A stretch of 12,392 bases of DNA. Origin: Deltaproteobacteria bacterium (GTDB lineage: Bacteria > Desulfobacterota > GWC2-55-46). The notes beneath the pieces are model-generated. The model was not told the origin of the DNA and ran no database searches. It worked only from the letters and a program-made list of their open reading frames with translations. Position numbers and translations under genes: made by a program. This document shows, in pieces, positions 4,548 to 12,031 of the stretch; the first letter of the stretch is position 1; each line of letters begins with the position of its first letter. Location: positions 1-12,392 of the forward strand of contig JACREV010000153.1 in assembly GCA_016218095.1 (NCBI GenBank), written 5' to 3'.

Positions 4548-7490
4548 ATGTTAACGAGAAAGACGGCTTCGCGGGGTTCCCTGGCATACAGGTTTGGTGC
4601 GGTCCTCGGGGCCGTATTCCTTTTGATGATATGCTCGGCCTTCCCGAAGGGCGCGTTCGCGGAAGAGGGGGCGGCGGTCTCCGAGGTCGGCTATTTCTCG
4701 AAGCTCGACGGCAAGGCCGACATAACGAGGGCAGGTTCTTCCACGGCCGTGCCGGTCCGCAACGGCGACAAGGTCTTCGTAGGGGACGTCGTCCGCACCA
4801 AGGCGGGGTCGAAGGCCGAGCTTACCTTTAACGACAAGACTGTCGTAAGGCTCGCGCCGGAATCCAGAATAAAGGTGGATGAATACCTCTTCAACCCCGA
4901 CGGCGGCAGGAAAAAGGCGTCTTTATACCTCTTCAGGGGCAAGGTGAGGGGCGTAGTATCCACCTTCAAGAAGAAGGTGATACCGGTCTCCATGAACGAG
5001 TCGACGTTCAATATCCAGACGCCCACGGCTATCGCAGGCGTCAGGGGCACTGACCTGTTCGTATTTTATTTGAGGGGCACTACAGGCGTCGTATTCAACG
5101 AGGGGCTCGGTTTTGTCTACAACCCGAGGGTCCCCGCTCAGGTGGTAGACATAAGGGCCGGGCAGTCGACCTTCATCCTCCATCCAGAGGCCCCGCCCCT
5201 GCCTCCCAGGCGCGCTCTCAATATAGAGTTCGTAAGACACACGTCCGACACAACGATTGAGAACGGCGAGGACAACGGCGCAAACGGCGCCGAAGACGCG
5301 GTCGAGACCGTCTCGGGCGAGGGCCCCGATGAGGGCGAAGACCATGGGGCAGGCGATAACGGCGTAGCCTCCTTGTCGGAGACCGGGTCGGAGTCGCTCG
5401 AGGGCGGCGCAGGCGAGGAGGTCGACTCGGACGCCTCTCGCGGGCTCACGGGCCTAACCGGCGCGGAGGATTCGTTCGAGGAGGCTACAGAGTACTCCGA
5501 CATAAAGCCGATAAGCGAGACGAGCGAAGAGGCCCTCGGGATCCCGGGCGCGCCGACGGTCACTATCTCGTCCGCGCCGCGTCAGGTCACCAACTCTTCT
5601 ACTTCCTCCTTCGAGGTCAACGTAAGCGAGTCGGCGACCCTCGAATATTACCTCGACGGAGCGCTTGTTTATACGAGCAGTTCCGACGGGTACGACTGGG
5701 AGGAGATCCCCGTCGCGGAGGAGGGCGGGCACACCATGACGGTGACCGCGATCGATTCAGAGGGCTTATCGGACAGCGCTACTTATGAATGGTTTTACGG
5801 CCAGAGGATCTCGAGCATCTACGGCTTCATCGACGGCCCGGATACGGCGATTGAGATCACGGGGACGGCGGCGTTGATATCCGACGGGAACACCGGGGCG
5901 TGGGAGTTCGGTATCGAGGGGTGGCCCGCCACGGAGCCGGACACCCCCTGGGCGATAACGATGGGCGGCTCGGGACTGGCCGACTCGTCAAGCGTCTCCG
6001 GAAGCTCCATGACAGGCTACTGGATAGCCGACATGGCCGGGAGTTACACCAACGGCCTCATCTCCGGGGCCGCGGACTTCTACTACCTGACGAGGACGTC
6101 GCTCATTTCGAGCGGGCAGACCCCGGGAACGGTGGAGATCGTTTATGACCCGTCGACGGGCTCTTATAGCGGCTCCGCCGGGGGCGAAGCCACCGAGGAC
6201 AGACTTTCGTTCGTAACCGCCTCCTACAGCCCGGGGCTTTTGAGCGGGCTCATGGGCGGGACCTCTTCGATCTGGTCCTCGAGCCAGTCTTCTCCGGCGC
6301 CCATGATAATGATAGGTAAATACTTCGGCGGCACAGCCCCGAGGCTCTGGCTTAACCAGAACGCCTACAGCCGGAACTTCATCAACAGTACTTACACGAC
6401 CTATGACGGAGGGGCGTTCTTCGGTTACTCGGCGATGCTCGCCTCCGGCCCCTACGCGAAGGGCTCCATGTACTCGCTCTATATCGACCCTTCCGGCAAC
6501 GCCGGCGTCCTTACGGGCGGCCTCTCGGGCGAGGTCTATAGCGATATAGGCATGATGAAGATGGAGGGGACCATATTCCCAGCCCAGGTCAAGGCCGACG
6601 CCGATATCCCGTACACGGCGGCGAACCTCTTGAGCAGTCTCTCGATCGATAATTCCCAGAGCTACATCGCCCCGTCATATCCGACGATATCCGGTCCCAC
6701 GGCCGACTTCACCGGCAGTCCGAACTGGGGCCTCTCCACAAGCGCCATAGCCGGGCAGGACTGGGGCGTGTGGTCGCTCCAGGGCGGCGGCTCATATTCA
6801 AGCTCGTCACCCGTATCGGGCGACTACACATTGAACTTCAGCGACGCGGGCTTCAACTCGTCTACCATGATAGCGGGGACGTACGGTACGCTTTCAGCGG
6901 CGGCGGGCAATATAATGGAAGGGGGCGTCCTCGGCTACGGCGCAAGGCAGGACACCGCCTCTTCGTGGATAAGCGCCGGTGAGTTCCTCGGCACGTTCTC
7001 CCCCGCGAACCACACCTGGCAGTCGATCCAGACCGGCGCGTGGATAGAGACGGGCAGGTTTATTTCCATGACCCAGACCGCCGAGGGGCAGGCCGCTCTT
7101 GCCGCCCTTAATATCCCGTACGCCGAGGTGGGCAGGGCCAACCTCACCGGCACCGACGGGAACCTCACGGTCAACATGAACGACGTCGTCTTCTTCGCCT
7201 ATTCGAGCGGCTTGGCGTCGAAGATATGGGCGACGAACAACATCTCGGGCTCCTATACAACCGACCCGGTGGCAGGCTCCTCCAGCGTCGCCCTCTCGGG
7301 CAACGGGCTGTCCGCCAGCTTCTCCGTCAACCAGTGGTCGGGGGGCAACTGGCTCTCGTCTGTCTCGGCCTCGGGCACTTATTCGGGGACCGGGACGCTC
7401 CTCGGCTCCTCCGTCAATATGAGCGGCGCCGCGGCCGGGGCCTACTCCGGGGGCTCGTTCTCCGGCACCGGGGCAGGGGTCGTCCACTGA
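4548..7490 (+). CDS. large exported FecR-domain protein with Ig-like module and Gly/Ser-rich beta tail
   Basis: The product has 980 residues. AGGAAGAGG lies 6 bases before ATG. Residues 1-38 are a long signal peptide, cut likely after AFA-38. A Cys at 29 sits in LLMIC, which is not a proper lipobox. Residues about 45-215 form a FecR domain: RNGDKVFVGDVVRTKAGSKA, LTFNDKTVVRLAPES and the signature TPTAIAGVRGTD at 158-169. Residues about 228-330 are a disordered, Glu/Asp/Gly-rich linker. Residues about 333-417 look like an Ig-like domain (PTVTISSAPRQVTNSSTSSF ... HTMTVTAIDSEGLSDSATYE). The rest (420-980) is rich in Gly, Ser, Thr and aromatics with recurring GSY/SGT/GAW motifs, as in secreted beta-rich surface proteins. 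This is not the inner-membrane anti-sigma FecR: no TM anchor or anti-sigma N-terminus is present and no sigma gene is adjacent. A role at the cell surface or in the periplasm, served by the upstream barrel protein, is inference. Confidence 0.82.
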   Translation: MLTRKTASRGSLAYRFGAVLGAVFLLMICSAFPKGAFAEEGAAVSEVGYFSKLDGKADITRAGSSTAVPVRNGDKVFVGDVVRTKAGSKAELTFNDKTVVRLAPESRIKVDEYLFNPDGGRKKASLYLFRGKVRGVVSTFKKKVIPVSMNESTFNIQTPTAIAGVRGTDLFVFYLRGTTGVVFNEGLGFVYNPRVPAQVVDIRAGQSTFILHPEAPPLPPRRALNIEFVRHTSDTTIENGEDNGANGAEDAVETVSGEGPDEGEDHGAGDNGVASLSETGSESLEGGAGEEVDSDASRGLTGLTGAEDSFEEATEYSDIKPISETSEEALGIPGAPTVTISSAPRQVTNSSTSSFEVNVSESATLEYYLDGALVYTSSSDGYDWEEIPVAEEGGHTMTVTAIDSEGLSDSATYEWFYGQRISSIYGFIDGPDTAIEITGTAALISDGNTGAWEFGIEGWPATEPDTPWAITMGGSGLADSSSVSGSSMTGYWIADMAGSYTNGLISGAADFYYLTRTSLISSGQTPGTVEIVYDPSTGSYSGSAGGEATEDRLSFVTASYSPGLLSGLMGGTSSIWSSSQSSPAPMIMIGKYFGGTAPRLWLNQNAYSRNFINSTYTTYDGGAFFGYSAMLASGPYAKGSMYSLYIDPSGNAGVLTGGLSGEVYSDIGMMKMEGTIFPAQVKADADIPYTAANLLSSLSIDNSQSYIAPSYPTISGPTADFTGSPNWGLSTSAIAGQDWGVWSLQGGGSYSSSSPVSGDYTLNFSDAGFNSSTMIAGTYGTLSAAAGNIMEGGVLGYGARQDTASSWISAGEFLGTFSPANHTWQSIQTGAWIETGRFISMTQTAEGQAALAALNIPYAEVGRANLTGTDGNLTVNMNDVVFFAYSSGLASKIWATNNISGSYTTDPVAGSSSVALSGNGLSASFSVNQWSGGNWLSSVSASGTYSGTGTLLGSSVNMSGAAAGAYSGGSFSGTGAGVVH

Positions 7491-7517
7491 CAACGCGCTA
7501 CGACGTTTTATGAGGCT

Positions 7518-7537
7518 GGAGGCCTTAAGGGGCCTCC
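7518..7537 (+). other. intercistronic hairpin before the cyclase gene
   Basis: GGAGGCC (7518-7524) and GGCCTCC (7531-7537) form a perfect 7-bp stem with a 6-base loop in the 99-base gap between the FecR and cyclase genes. No T tract follows, so it is not a standard terminator. It could lower or tune expression of the cyclase relative to the genes before it, or protect an mRNA end. Confidence 0.4.
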
Positions 7538-7589
7538 CGGCCCTTCAAAGGGATGTCCTCGTCCGTAAAGGCCCCGCCCCCAAGGCCCT

Positions 7590-9833
7590 ATGAACCGGCT
7601 CAAGACCATCTTCTCTACTCTGACAGGCCTCAAGATAGGCCTCATCGCCACCGCCGTATCCATACTCATATACTTCACGAGCTTTACCCCTTACAAGATA
7701 CCGTTCATCGATGAATTCGACCTCAAGGCCTACGACTTCCACTTGAGGACAAGGGGGCCGGTCGAACCGACGGGTGAGGTCGCCGTCGTCGCCATAGACG
7801 AGAAGAGCCTGGATAAGCTCGGCAAATGGCCTTGGCCGAGGACCAGGATGGCCGAGCTGGTAAGGAAGCTCTCGGCCATGAACCCATCGGTCATAGCCTT
7901 CGATATCGTCTTCTCCGAGCCTGACGAGAGCTCGGGGGCCGCGGCATTGAGAAAGCTCCGCCGGGAGTTCGGCAACTCAGACCCTCATCTCGCCTCTCTC
8001 CTTAAAAAGGCCGAGGCGGCCACCGACAACGACAGTATACTCTCCAAGGCCTTGAGCGAGTCCCCTGCGGTCCTCGGTTACTTCTTCTTCACCGGCGACG
8101 AGGTATCGGCCCCGGAGGGCAGACAAAGGGAAAAATATCTCATTCCTTCGCGTTTCGCGTCGGTCCGCCAGATAAGCGAGGCGGAGCCCGAATTCGAAGT
8201 AAAGGAAGCGGGCGGCATTACAAAAAATATCCCTGTCATAGCCTCCTCGGCCGAGAGCTTCGGGTACTTCAACATCACCCCTGACGCGGACGGGACCGTC
8301 AGGTGGGTGGACCTCGTCATCAGGTACGGAGACGAGTACTACCCGCACATCTCGATAGAATCGCTCCGGCGGTACGCCGACTTCCCGAACCTGATACTGA
8401 ACGTCGCGGACTACGGGGTCGACTCCATCAACATCGGCGAGGTGATAGTCCCTACCGACGAGCACGGACGCCTCCTCGTGAACTTCCGCGGCGGGCCTAA
8501 GACCTTCCCTCACTACTCGGCCTCCGACGTCGTCGACGGCGCGGTCCCTAGAGAGGCGATAGAGGGGAAGATAATCATCATAGGGGCTACGGCCATAGGC
8601 ATATATGACATGAGGGTGACCCCCTTCTCAGGGGTATTCCCCGGGGTCGAGATCCTCGCGAACACCATAGACACGATCATAAGCGGGGACTTCATCTACA
8701 AGCCGGAATGGTTTTATGTTTTCGAACTCCTTTCGATAATAATTTCCGGCGTACTCCTCTCTATCGCCATCCCGAGGGTGAGCGCGCTCTTTACCGCGCT
8801 CTTCACGCTTGTGATGATAACGGTCTACATCTACGCGAGCCACTATGTCTTCGTCCACCTGAGACTGTGGCTGACGGACATATACCCGGTCTTCACCATA
8901 ATATTCGTGGCGTCGTCCACGACGGTCTTCCAGTTCGTCTCGGAGCAGAGGAAGAAAAAGGAGATAAGGGAGGCGTTCTCGCGCTACGTCGACCGCTCGG
9001 TCGTGAACGAGATAGTAAAGAACCCGGGGCTCCTGAACCTGGGCGGAGAGGAGAAGCTACTGACGGTGCTCTTCTCCGACGTCCGGGGCTTCACGAACAT
9101 AACCGAGAAGCTTACCCCCCAGACGCTCGTGAAACTCATGAACGATTATCTTACCCCCATGACAGAGGTCATACTCAAGAACGGCGGCACGGTCGATAAA
9201 TACATGGGAGACGCCATAATGGCCTTCTGGGGCGCGCCGCTGCCGCAGGAAGACCACGCGATAAGGGCGTGCAAGGCGGCCCTCGAGATGGAGCGCACCC
9301 TTATAGAGACGCAGAAGACCTGGGACAAGCCCGGAATACCGAAGCTCGTCTCGGGCATAGGGCTATCCACAGGCAAGGCTGTAGTCGGCAACATGGGGTC
9401 TTCCACAAGGTTCGACTATACGGTCATGGGGGACGCCGTCAACCTCGGCTCCAGGCTCGAAGGCCTCACGAAGGAGTACGGCGTTCGGATAATCGTCCCC
9501 AAGTACACCTACCTGGCGGCCCAAGATGAGTTCGCCTTCAGGGAGCTCGACATCGTCAAGGTCAAGGGCAAGGACCTCCCCATCAGGATATACGAGCTCA
9601 TGGGGGAGAAGAAGACCGCCGCGGAGCTGAAGGAACTCATAGACCTCTTTGAGACCGGGCTCAAGGCATACAGGGCCAAGGCATGGGCCATGGCCGAGGA
9701 GTATTTCGGGCATGTCCTCGAGATCAAGCCCGATGACGGGCCGTCAAAGGTCTATCTTTCCAGGATAGAGGTATTGAGAGACGCCGAACTTCCCGACGAA
9801 TGGGACGGCGTCTTTGTCATGAAGACGAAATAA
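7590..9833 (+). CDS. CHASE2-domain class III adenylyl cyclase
   Basis: The product has 747 residues. AAGG lies 4 bases before ATG. TM1 is about 13-33. A periplasmic CHASE2 sensor follows (about 35-370) with typical VAVVAIDEKSLDKLGKWPWP, VIAFDIVFSEPD and GKIIIIGATAIG segments. Three TM helices lie at about 374-396, 399-420 and 427-447. The cytosolic class III catalytic domain is about 480-660. Metal Asp residues are D497 (FSDVRGFT) and D541 (MGDAIMAFWG). The purine-specifying pair is K537 (DKYMG) and T611 (DYTVMG). The transition-state residues are N618 and R622 (VNLGSR). K plus T is the pair known from cyanobacterial CyaB1-type adenylyl cyclases, so the product should be cAMP, not cGMP. A short TPR-like tail (about 665-715) ends in WDGVFVMKTK. 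All catalytic residues are intact. The enzyme would convert a periplasmic signal into cAMP; the signal is unknown. Confidence 0.93.
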   Translation: MNRLKTIFSTLTGLKIGLIATAVSILIYFTSFTPYKIPFIDEFDLKAYDFHLRTRGPVEPTGEVAVVAIDEKSLDKLGKWPWPRTRMAELVRKLSAMNPSVIAFDIVFSEPDESSGAAALRKLRREFGNSDPHLASLLKKAEAATDNDSILSKALSESPAVLGYFFFTGDEVSAPEGRQREKYLIPSRFASVRQISEAEPEFEVKEAGGITKNIPVIASSAESFGYFNITPDADGTVRWVDLVIRYGDEYYPHISIESLRRYADFPNLILNVADYGVDSINIGEVIVPTDEHGRLLVNFRGGPKTFPHYSASDVVDGAVPREAIEGKIIIIGATAIGIYDMRVTPFSGVFPGVEILANTIDTIISGDFIYKPEWFYVFELLSIIISGVLLSIAIPRVSALFTALFTLVMITVYIYASHYVFVHLRLWLTDIYPVFTIIFVASSTTVFQFVSEQRKKKEIREAFSRYVDRSVVNEIVKNPGLLNLGGEEKLLTVLFSDVRGFTNITEKLTPQTLVKLMNDYLTPMTEVILKNGGTVDKYMGDAIMAFWGAPLPQEDHAIRACKAALEMERTLIETQKTWDKPGIPKLVSGIGLSTGKAVVGNMGSSTRFDYTVMGDAVNLGSRLEGLTKEYGVRIIVPKYTYLAAQDEFAFRELDIVKVKGKDLPIRIYELMGEKKTAAELKELIDLFETGLKAYRAKAWAMAEEYFGHVLEIKPDDGPSKVYLSRIEVLRDAELPDEWDGVFVMKTK

Positions 9834-9922
9834 AGGTTTGCCCCGCCTTCCCCGGATCAAAGCCCATTTCTTTCTTGAATCAGCCCTGTCCGAGACTCGT
9901 CCCTCTTGCATCCCGAGGTATG

Positions 9923-9950
9923 TTGATGGTTCGCCTTTAAGGCGTATAAT
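9923..9950 (+). promoter_or_regulatory. sigma70-type promoter of the PAS histidine kinase gene
   Basis: TTGATG (9923-9928) and a perfect TATAAT (9945-9950) are spaced by 16 bases. The expected start is near 9957, at the ribosome-binding site AGGGGG (9957-9962), leaving a 5' leader of only about 12 bases before ATG 9969. It lies in the 135-base gap after the cyclase gene and means the kinase can be transcribed on its own. Confidence 0.65.
9932..9944. promoter_or_regulatory. dyad CGCCTT-T-AAGGCG filling the promoter spacer
   Basis: A perfect 6-bp inverted repeat with a one-base centre lies wholly between the -35 and -10 hexamers and touches the -10. A protein bound there would sit on the promoter, as repressors or MerR-type activators do. 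The 16-base spacer is shorter than the 19 bases typical of MerR promoters, so repression is the simpler reading. Confidence 0.4.
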
Positions 9951-9968
9951 CAATAGAGGGGGTGCTTT

Positions 9969-11489
9969 ATGCCAGGATACGAGCGCAGGTCCAAAAAGGA
10001 ACTCGTCGAGATGCTTGAAAAAATAGACGAGGAGCGGGCCGGAAAAGCCGGCAAGGGCGATCCCGAAGAGGCGCGGAAGCTGTCGATGCTCGTAGAGCAG
10101 TCCCCGTCGATGGTCATAATAATGGACCCTGAGTGCAGGATAGAGTACGTGAACCGGAGGTTCACCGAGCTTACCGGATATTCCAGGGAGGATGCCATCG
10201 GCAAGGACCCGAGCTTCCTCGGCTCCGGCAGGCACCCGAAGGAGTTTTTCGACGATATATGGGGAAGGGTCTCTACCGGCGAGACATGGCATGGGGACGT
10301 CTGCAGCAAGAAAAAGAACGGGGCTCTCTTCTGGAGCCACATATCCGTCTCGCCCTTAAAGGACGGGGATGTCGTCCTCTCGGTAGTAAGAGAGGTCTAC
10401 GACGCGGTAAGGAAGAGGGCCGAGGAGGCGCTCGCCTCCGAACGGGACCTCCTTTCGGTCACAATGAGGGCAATAGGCGAAGGGGTCATGACGCTCGACG
10501 ACTCGCGAAAGGTGACTTTTGTGAACGCCGAGGCGGAGAGGCTCACCGGCTGGACCTATCGGGAAGCTGTCGGAAAGGGTTTCAACGAGGTCTTCAACGT
10601 GCTCTGCGAGACGACGGGAGCGCCGGTAGGCGACCCGATGAAGCTCCTCTCCGATGAGAAGGGGCCTCCAGGAAAGAGGCTGATCCTCAGGGAAAGGAAC
10701 GGGAACCAGAGGGAGGTCGCCGGCAGGGCGGCGCTCATAACCGACTCCGGCGGCAAGATAAAGGGGAGTGTCGTGGTCTTCATGGAGGCGCGGGAGGCTG
10801 AAAGGGGGCTCGACAAGGCTCATGAGGCGCTCTCCCGCGGCGTGATACACGAGATGAACAATTATCTCAACGCCGCCCACGGCGCTCTGGAGCTCGCCAG
10901 AGAAGTCTCGCCCAAAGAGGCGTCCGCGCTCATCAAGTCCGCTGATGAGGCTTTATCAAAGCTCATGGAGCTTACGGAAGAGCTCCGCATCGTCTCCACG
11001 CAGGCGAGGCCCTCGAAGGAGATAGCCTACATAGACGACCTCGTCAGGGAATCCGCCGAGGCGGCGCTTAAAGGCTCTGCCGTCGAGCTCGACGCCTCCT
11101 TCCCCGAGTCTATCTGGTTCGTCGAGGCTGACGCGAGGCAGATAAGGCAGGCGTTCGCCAATATCTTCCGAAGCTCAGTAGAATCCATGCGGGGCAAAGG
11201 CACGGTCACGGTCAGGTGCGGGAACGAGGAGCTCGGGGCCGGAAAATTCGTAAGGGTATCTATAACGGACACCGGGCCGACGATACCCGAAGAGGTGCTT
11301 AAGACCGTATTCGACCCGTTTTTCGCGGCCAAGCAGAGCGGCGCGCGCCTCGGGCTCACCATAGCGGACTCGATAATAAAGGGACACGGCGGAATGATAA
11401 AGGCCGGGGTCGCCGACGGCGGGACGGCCTTTGATGTATGGCTCCCGGCGTTCGAGTTCCAGAGGAAGGCGGAGGGGGCGGTAGCATGA
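9969..11489 (+). CDS. soluble double-PAS histidine kinase with a divergent ATP-binding domain
   Basis: The product has 506 residues with no TM segment or signal peptide, so it is cytosolic. AGGGGG lies 6 bases before ATG. Order: a charged coiled-coil-like N-terminus (about 8-38), PAS1 (about 39-145, VEQSPSMVIIMDPECRIEYV ... FTELTGYSREDAIGKDP), a coiled linker, PAS2 (about 160-275, MRAIGEGVMTLDDSRKVTFV ... RLTGWTYREAVGKGF), a DHp helix with H294 in IHEMNNYLNAAHG (NtrB-like HE-x-NN), and a catalytic domain to about 495. ATP-site motifs are altered: the N-box is N398-IFRS-S402 where NxxxN is usual, G1 is DTGPT (D434-T438) where DxGxG is usual, and G2 is GARLGL (458-463) where GxGLGL is usual. 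N398, D434, FDPFF and K in AAKQ remain. It may be a weak kinase or act mainly as a phosphatase. No response regulator lies in the window. Confidence 0.88.
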   Translation: MPGYERRSKKELVEMLEKIDEERAGKAGKGDPEEARKLSMLVEQSPSMVIIMDPECRIEYVNRRFTELTGYSREDAIGKDPSFLGSGRHPKEFFDDIWGRVSTGETWHGDVCSKKKNGALFWSHISVSPLKDGDVVLSVVREVYDAVRKRAEEALASERDLLSVTMRAIGEGVMTLDDSRKVTFVNAEAERLTGWTYREAVGKGFNEVFNVLCETTGAPVGDPMKLLSDEKGPPGKRLILRERNGNQREVAGRAALITDSGGKIKGSVVVFMEAREAERGLDKAHEALSRGVIHEMNNYLNAAHGALELAREVSPKEASALIKSADEALSKLMELTEELRIVSTQARPSKEIAYIDDLVRESAEAALKGSAVELDASFPESIWFVEADARQIRQAFANIFRSSVESMRGKGTVTVRCGNEELGAGKFVRVSITDTGPTIPEEVLKTVFDPFFAAKQSGARLGLTIADSIIKGHGGMIKAGVADGGTAFDVWLPAFEFQRKAEGAVA

Positions 11490-11491
11490 GC

Positions 11492-11643
11492 TTTAAGGCT
11501 ACCTCTAAAAATTGTTATTTTTCCTGATCTCTGCGTCAGGGCAAAAATAAAAATGCTCACATATTCCCATATATGCTGCGCTTTTTATTTCCGCCCTTCC
11601 TTGACCTCAGAAAAAACTCCTAATTTTTAGAGGCAGCCTTAAA
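11492..11643. mobile_element. 152-bp fold-back MITE-like palindrome
   Basis: The terminal 22 bases, beginning TTTAAGGCTACCTCTAAAAA on the left, are matched by the inverted right end (11622-11643) with a single mismatch. Pairing continues imperfectly through the interior (GGGCAAAAATAAAAA against the complement of TTTTTATTTCCGCCC) to a centre near 11567 (CATAT-TCCC-ATATATG). The whole element is thus one long imperfect hairpin without coding capacity. It starts 3 bases after the stop of the histidine kinase gene. The ends carry TTAA, which could be a target-site duplication. It is AT-rich compared with its surroundings. The likely identity is a non-autonomous transposon relic; the source transposase is not in the window. 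Confidence 0.7.
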
Positions 11644-11645
11644 TA

Positions 11646-11679
11646 AAAAGGGCCGGTCTCGTTAGAGACCGGCCCTTTT
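11646..11679 (+). terminator. strong intrinsic terminator after the histidine kinase gene
   Basis: AAAAGGGCCGGTCTC (11646-11660) pairs perfectly with its complement at 11665-11679 around a GTTA loop, giving a 15-bp GC-rich stem flanked by A and T runs on the two sides. It should stop plus-strand transcription from 9969-11489 and, thanks to the symmetric A/T flanks, may act in both directions. The MITE-like element lies between it and the gene, so read-through of that palindrome would be part of the kinase mRNA 3' end. Confidence 0.88.
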
Positions 11680-11695
11680 GTCTGTTTATAGTCCA

Positions 11696-11714
11696 CTCTC
11701 CCCTTGCGGGAGAG
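11696..11714. repeat. short palindrome CTCTCCC-N5-GGGAGAG
   Basis: A perfect 7-bp stem with loop CTTGC, 17 bases past the terminator. Its form matches extragenic palindromes; one copy only is present in the window. Confidence 0.5.
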
Positions 11715-11760
11715 GACGGAGTGTTAGGGGATTTTTTTAGGTCTGATATTCCGTTTTGCG

Positions 11761-11783
11761 GGTTCAGGTTTGCAACCTGAACC
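11761..11783. repeat. 10-bp-arm palindrome followed by T-rich DNA
   Basis: GGTTCAGGTT-TGC-AACCTGAACC is a perfect 10-bp stem with a 3-base loop, followed by TTTTAAT. It could be a second, weak terminator or an extragenic repeat. No gene ends directly before it on either strand, so the repeat reading is preferred. Confidence 0.55.
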
Positions 11784-12031
11784 TTTTAATTCGTGACCCG
11801 AATAGCGACCGTATCGGCTGTTCGAACCTTCTGCCCAAGGCCCTTTTGCGCGCTCCGCGCGCTTTCGCGCATGGGCTCCTAGCGCTTCCTTCCTCCCCTA
11901 CCCGCTCGCGCGCCCCTTAGAGCGCTCCGCGTCTAATCTGCCCCGGCGCGCTCGCCTCTGCCTTTCTTATGCGTTCTCCGCCATGCGCCCGTGTGTTTGT
12001 AAAACAGAACAAAAACTCGCTCTCTTAACCT

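Noticed and set aside
4548..5200. Classical FecR anti-sigma regulator with an ECF sigma system
   Set aside because: No ECF sigma gene or TonB-dependent receptor lies in the window, and the protein has a cleavable signal peptide with no cytosolic anti-sigma segment. Only the FecR domain is shared.
6894..7493. 199-residue minus-strand open frame opposite the end of the FecR-domain gene
   Set aside because: Its Arg/Gly/Pro-rich translation is typical of a complement frame of a Gly/Ser-rich gene. It has no domain or convincing start site.
7518..7537. Intrinsic terminator separating the FecR gene from the cyclase gene
   Set aside because: The stem is only 7 bp and no T tract follows. I kept it as a hairpin of unknown effect.
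7977..8513. 178-residue minus-strand open frame inside the cyclase gene
   Set aside because: It is antisense to the conserved CHASE2 domain and has no family features.
11810..11845. tRNA-like T-arm (TGTTCGAACC)
   Set aside because: The bases flanking TTCGAAC do not form a T stem, and no acceptor or anticodon arm can be built around it.
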